Origin: CAZEPT01 sp964514225
Lineage (GTDB): Bacteria; Patescibacteriota; Minisyncoccia; Phycocordibacterales; UBA9973
Length of the DNA: 16,690 nucleotides
Direction of reading: 5' to 3'
Assembly (NCBI GenBank): GCA_964514225.1
Contig: CAZEPT010000013.1
Location: 1 to 16,690 of the forward strand
Under the pieces are notes generated by a model. That model ran no database searches, was not told the DNA's origin, and saw only the letters and a list, made by a program, of their open reading frames with translations. Position 1 is the first letter of the stretch; every line of letters starts with the position of its first letter. A program made the translations under genes and the position numbers. Below, one piece after another: positions 13,883-16,690 of the stretch.

Positions 13883-16069
13883 TTAAGAGAAATCTGAAGC
13901 TTCTTCCACTACTGGGCGTTCGAGTATTTCTCTTGGTTTTGCGCCATTTCCAGGGCCTACAACACCTCTTTCTTCAAGCATATCAATCAATTTTGCAGCT
14001 CTAGCATAGCCGACACCGAGCTTTCTCTGGAGGTATGAAGTAGACGCTTTTCCTGATTCAATCACAGTCGTTCGAGCGTCTTCATATAGGTCATCGTCGC
14101 CACCAGAATCATCGACACCTGAGCTGAATATTCCGTCAGTATTGCCGAGTGCACCAGGGGAGAGATTGATCTCATCGGGTAGGATGTCGTTATTGTCTTT
14201 GATAAAGTTAACCACTTTCTTTACTTCTTCTTCAGAGATGTATGCACACTGGATACGTTCAGGAGAAGCCATTTCCCCAGATGAGTAGAGCATATCTCCA
14301 GCACCAAGAAGTTTTTCAGCGCCTGGTTGGTCAATAATAGTACGAGAGTCGATTTGTGATGCTACTTGAAGTGCAACTCGAGCGGGGATGTTCGCCTTAA
14401 TGAGTCCGGTAATGACGTTAACTGATGGCCGCTGTGTTGAGAGAATAAGGTGAATACCAACTGCACGAGACATTTGAGCTAATCGAACGATACCGCTTTC
14501 GAGTTCTCTTGGGTATGCTTGCATGATATCCGCCAACTCATCAATAATAACGACGATAAATGGCATGCGATCAACTTCTTCATCTTTCTTTGCTTTGTTG
14601 AAAATGTTTTCATGGTATGAGGTTATATCACGGACCTTATGTTTCTCTAAGATGTCATATCGGCGTTCCATTTCTTTAGCTGCCCATTTGAGTGCGAGAA
14701 TGGTCTTTTTTGGATCAGTGATGACCGGAGTGAGTAAGTGAGGAAGTCCGTTATAGAGTGTGAGCTCGACACGCTTTGGGTCGACGAAGATAAATTTGAG
14801 ATCATCTGGTGTGTTTCTAAAGAGAAGGGATGTAATGAGGGCGTGGACAGTAACAGACTTTCCAGATCCAGTAGCTCCTGCAATAAGGGCATGAGGCATC
14901 TTGGCGAGGTTTGCAAAACGAGCTTTTCCAGAGATATTTTTTCCAAGTGCAACCAAGAGTGGTTTTGGATCGTTTTTAAATGAGTCGTCAGAGAGAAGTG
15001 ATGCAAATCCGATGATTGATTTGCCTTTGTTCGGCATCTCAATACCAACGAGCGATTTCCCAGGAATCGGTGCTTCGATACGAAGTGGGTGAGCGGCGAG
15101 TGCAAGAGAGAGATCATTTTGAAGGGCGACAATACGAGAGAGTTTTACTCCTTCAGCTGGCTTGAGTGCATAGCGAGTGACGGTCGGTCCGACGGTGATT
15201 TCATCCATCTCGACTTCAATTCCGAAATTTTGGAGTGTGCGTTTGATGATGTTCGCATTCATTTTTGTGTCGCCAGTGTTCGGTTTTCCTTGATCACGAG
15301 ACATGAGTGTCAGTGGTGGAAAGACGTATGATCCAGTGTCTCTTTTTTTGATGGGTTTCGGTGCTTCTGGAGTTTCTTCTTCTTGTTCAGGTTTTGCTTT
15401 GGTGGTAGATTTTTTTGTACTTCTGTACGCTTGTGCTTCGTACTCATCGAGAGGTTCTTCTTCGATTACTTCCTCTTCCTCCTGTGTAGATTCAACAGTT
15501 GGTATGTGCATCCGTTTGATTGATTCTTTGCCGGTTGCAAACATGGTATGAGCGACATGCTTGATGTTCTCCCACCATTTTTTAAAGTCAGGTCGTTCAT
15601 TTAAAATCATCATAAGTGAGATGATGAGTCCGAGTCCGAGAGTCGCAATCCCTCCAACGAGCCCGAAGAGCTTAATGATAAGAGGAGAGAGAAATGCACC
15701 GAGTACTCCTCCATATGCACCGAAGACTGAGAGGTCAGCAAGTGCGACAAATGTTAAGAGAAAAAGTGCGACACCGACCAAATGCCTTGGGCGTATTTCC
15801 GCTTGTTGATTTTTGACCATCCGAACACCGGCATACAGAAAGAGAACAGGGATAATACCTGCAATGAATCCGAAGACATAGGTGAATGCTCTCTTGAGAC
15901 CAAGCCCGACGAGTCCTCCGTTTCCGAAGAATCCGAGAGTGGAGATAATAGCAATAATAAGAAAGAGAACAGCAAGGATCATTCGTCGTGTATCAGGGTG
16001 TACAGAGGGGATAGATATCTGAGGGAGAGGCGAATCATCACTAGATTTTTTTGATTTTTTTTGACTCAT
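13883..16069 (-). CDS. ftsK: DNA translocase FtsK/SpoIIIE
   Basis: The 728 residues have the full FtsK layout. Four to five membrane helices (about 28-48, 60-84, 96-112, 116-135, 137-157) are followed by an acidic/charged linker (190-245). The alpha and beta motor parts come next (about 265-625), with Walker A AGATGSGKSVTV at 397-408, VDPKRVELTLYNGLPHLLTPVITD at 429-452, Walker B FIVVIIDELADIM at 504-516, and STQRPSVNVITGLIKANIPARVALQVAS at 544-571. A winged-helix gamma domain (about 660-718, SYLQRKLGVGYARAAKLIDMLEERGVVGP) completes it. It pumps chromosomal DNA through the division septum; gamma reads KOPS-type sequences. The linker is short, as in SpoIIIE. First gene of the ftsK-Ig-recA unit. 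Start ATG at 16069 without a Shine-Dalgarno sequence. Confidence 0.97.
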   Translation of the reverse strand: MSQKKSKKSSDDSPLPQISIPSVHPDTRRMILAVLFLIIAIISTLGFFGNGGLVGLGLKRAFTYVFGFIAGIIPVLFLYAGVRMVKNQQAEIRPRHLVGVALFLLTFVALADLSVFGAYGGVLGAFLSPLIIKLFGLVGGIATLGLGLIISLMMILNERPDFKKWWENIKHVAHTMFATGKESIKRMHIPTVESTQEEEEVIEEEPLDEYEAQAYRSTKKSTTKAKPEQEEETPEAPKPIKKRDTGSYVFPPLTLMSRDQGKPNTGDTKMNANIIKRTLQNFGIEVEMDEITVGPTVTRYALKPAEGVKLSRIVALQNDLSLALAAHPLRIEAPIPGKSLVGIEMPNKGKSIIGFASLLSDDSFKNDPKPLLVALGKNISGKARFANLAKMPHALIAGATGSGKSVTVHALITSLLFRNTPDDLKFIFVDPKRVELTLYNGLPHLLTPVITDPKKTILALKWAAKEMERRYDILEKHKVRDITSYHENIFNKAKKDEEVDRMPFIVVIIDELADIMQAYPRELESGIVRLAQMSRAVGIHLILSTQRPSVNVITGLIKANIPARVALQVASQIDSRTIIDQPGAEKLLGAGDMLYSSGEMASPERIQCAYISEEEVKKVVNFIKDNNDILPDEINLSPGALGNTDGIFSSGVDDSGGDDDLYEDARTTVIESGKASTSYLQRKLGVGYARAAKLIDMLEERGVVGPGNGAKPREILERPVVEEASDFS

Positions 16070-16097
16070 ATATGGGGTAAGTATATCACGAGGAATG

Positions 16098-16245
16098 ATA
16101 AATTATAAATGAAAAAGTATAAAAAAATACAATACAAATAATAATTTTTGGCAAGTATTCTATGAGTTCATTCTCCGACCCAAAACAAAGCCAAAGGTCC
16201 TGTTTTTGATCTGTATTTGTTTAGCATTTTTCATTTATAATTTAT
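16098..16245. repeat. 19-bp perfect inverted repeat flanking a 110-bp spacer upstream of ftsK
   Basis: ATAAATTATAAATGAAAAA (16098-16116) recurs as its exact reverse complement at 16227-16245. Each arm contains TATAAT facing outwards: towards ftsK on the left and towards the gene at 16302 on the right. The 110 bp between the arms has no ORF, tRNA-like fold or T-run; its ends are AT-rich and it contains a further ACAAATA/TATTTGT pair (16133-16139 and 16213-16219). The arms may be mirrored promoter elements or a cruciform-forming sequence. Confidence 0.7.
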
Positions 16246-16251
16246 AAGTAG

Positions 16252-16299
16252 CTTCAAATGTAAAGGACGTCTTTTAAGAGAAGTCCTTTACATTTGAAG
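16252..16299. repeat. Hairpin (17-bp perfect stem) abutting the start codon of the last gene
   Basis: CTTCAAATGTAAAGGAC (16252-16268) pairs with GTCCTTTACATTTGAAG (16283-16299) around a 14-nt loop. The right arm ends 2 bp before the ATG at 16302, so in mRNA the whole ribosome-binding region would be inside the stem. There is no following T-run, so it is not an ordinary terminator. It may be a translational control element or an operator. Confidence 0.7.
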
Positions 16300-16301
16300 A
16301 T

Positions 16302-16690
16302 ATGTCCTATACAATACATGGAGTTAAGAAGGTACTCATTTTTAAAGGACATCTAATTTATTCTAAAGGACATATGCAAGATTTTTCTAAAGGACATGTT
16401 GATTTATATAGAGATTTTGAGGATTTCTATAAAAGACTTGTTGACAAGGCTGATCGCATCCACCATGCTGTTTCGCTCATCAGCAAGTATGTGACACACA
16501 AAGATACGAGTTCTCGTCTTGAGTCCATCAGTGTTGATTTCCTCGAAATGTCCTATATGCTCCACCCGATGTTCGGTGAAGAACATGGAGTTATTGCAAC
16601 CCAGATTACGTACACTTTACTTGAACTTAAGACCATTACTCAAGGAATTGTAATCAAAGGAATTCTCAACCCAGAAAGTAAGATACTCTT
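16302..16690 (+). CDS. Hypothetical protein, N-terminal part (runs off the right end)
   Basis: An open frame of 129 codons continues past the window edge; a stop at 16275 bounds it upstream. The protein begins MSYTIHGVKKVLIFKGH and has three K-G-H units at residues 15-17, 22-24 and 30-32. It then becomes mainly helical (VDLYRDFEDFYKRLVDKADRIHHAVSLISKYV, LESISVDFLEMSYMLHP, ITYTLLELKTITQGIVIKGIL). No family is recognised. The start is uncertain: ATG at 16302 directly follows a hairpin, while ATG at 16374 (residue 25) is preceded by AAAGGA with only 3 nt between, and starts the part that looks most protein-like. It is divergent from ftsK across 232 bp. Confidence 0.65.
   Translation, partial: MSYTIHGVKKVLIFKGHLIYSKGHMQDFSKGHVDLYRDFEDFYKRLVDKADRIHHAVSLISKYVTHKDTSSRLESISVDFLEMSYMLHPMFGEEHGVIATQITYTLLELKTITQGIVIKGILNPESKIL
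16343..16397 (+). repeat. Three in-frame direct repeats TAAAGGACAT
   Basis: TAAAGGACAT occurs at 16343-16352, 16364-16373 and 16388-16397, spaced 21 and 24 nt, so all encode K-G-H in the same frame. A related TAAAGGACGT is at 16261-16270 in the left arm of the upstream hairpin. The AGGACAT part is the exact complement of ATGTCCT, the start of the gene at 16302, which recurs at 16548-16554. Confidence 0.75.

Noticed and set aside
14647..15132. Minus-strand frame of 161 codons inside ftsK
   Set aside because: It overlaps the conserved motor domain of ftsK in another frame. Shadow.
16140..16226. Possible tRNA or small RNA between the arms of the 19-bp repeat
   Set aside because: No acceptor stem or T-loop motif could be found on either strand, and no T-run follows.
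16343..16397. Possible CRISPR array from the TAAAGGACAT repeats
   Set aside because: Repeats are only 10 bases with 11- and 14-base spacers, are in frame inside a coding region, and there are no cas genes.
1..16690. UGA recoding (code 25) as in some Candidate Phyla
   Set aside because: No gene has an internal TGA, and conserved proteins (RecA, FtsK, PilB) read normally with the standard code.

Overview
This AT-rich window carries short, densely packed bacterial genes and no RNA genes, CRISPR array, transposase or phage genes. The organism is most likely a member of the Candidate Phyla Radiation (Patescibacteria, Parcubacteria/Paceibacteria-like). The basis is gene style rather than a marker phylogeny: many small single-pass membrane proteins of unknown function, a membrane-anchored cohesin-domain protein, a compact pilM-N-O-(P-like)-B pilus cluster, and start codons with almost no Shine-Dalgarno sequence. 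The genetic code looks standard: no gene contains an internal UGA, and all stops but one are UAA or UAG.

Left part (1-4858). The window opens with the last codons of ribosomal protein L7/L12 (rplL), followed by a strong bidirectional hairpin terminator. Two minus-strand genes converge on it: an AI-2E/PerM-family membrane protein and a six-cysteine membrane-anchored protein of unknown function. Divergent from them are a secreted, C-terminally anchored cohesin-domain protein, a winged-helix protein fused to a degenerate nucleotidyltransferase-like domain, and a five-helix CmpX/TM-helix-repeat membrane protein. This side ends at a second bidirectional terminator, a perfect palindrome.

Middle (4866-11754). 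On the minus strand are a ComF-like phosphoribosyltransferase and a stand-alone ATP-grasp ligase related to the cyanophycin synthetase/GshF group. Divergent from comF, 36 bp away, starts a type IV pilus cluster: pilM, a pilN-like gene, a pilO-like gene, a PilP-like/fibronectin-like gene, and pilB (assembly ATPase). It closes at a third terminator. PilM, PilN and PilO would form the inner-membrane alignment platform and PilB would power polymerisation. ComF is linked to DNA uptake in other bacteria, so the two divergent units may serve pilus-mediated DNA uptake.

Right part (11773-16690). On the minus strand, ftsK, a small Ig-like membrane protein and recA lie in order and end at a fourth terminator. 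A compositionally different hypothetical gene lies beyond it. FtsK and RecA together suggest a chromosome maintenance unit. The last 230 bp before the right-hand gene contain a 19-bp inverted repeat and then a 17-bp-stem hairpin directly abutting the start codon of a truncated, unrecognised gene. The first 100 bp of that gene hold three in-frame copies of a 10-base repeat. No stretch over 300 bases lacks a gene.
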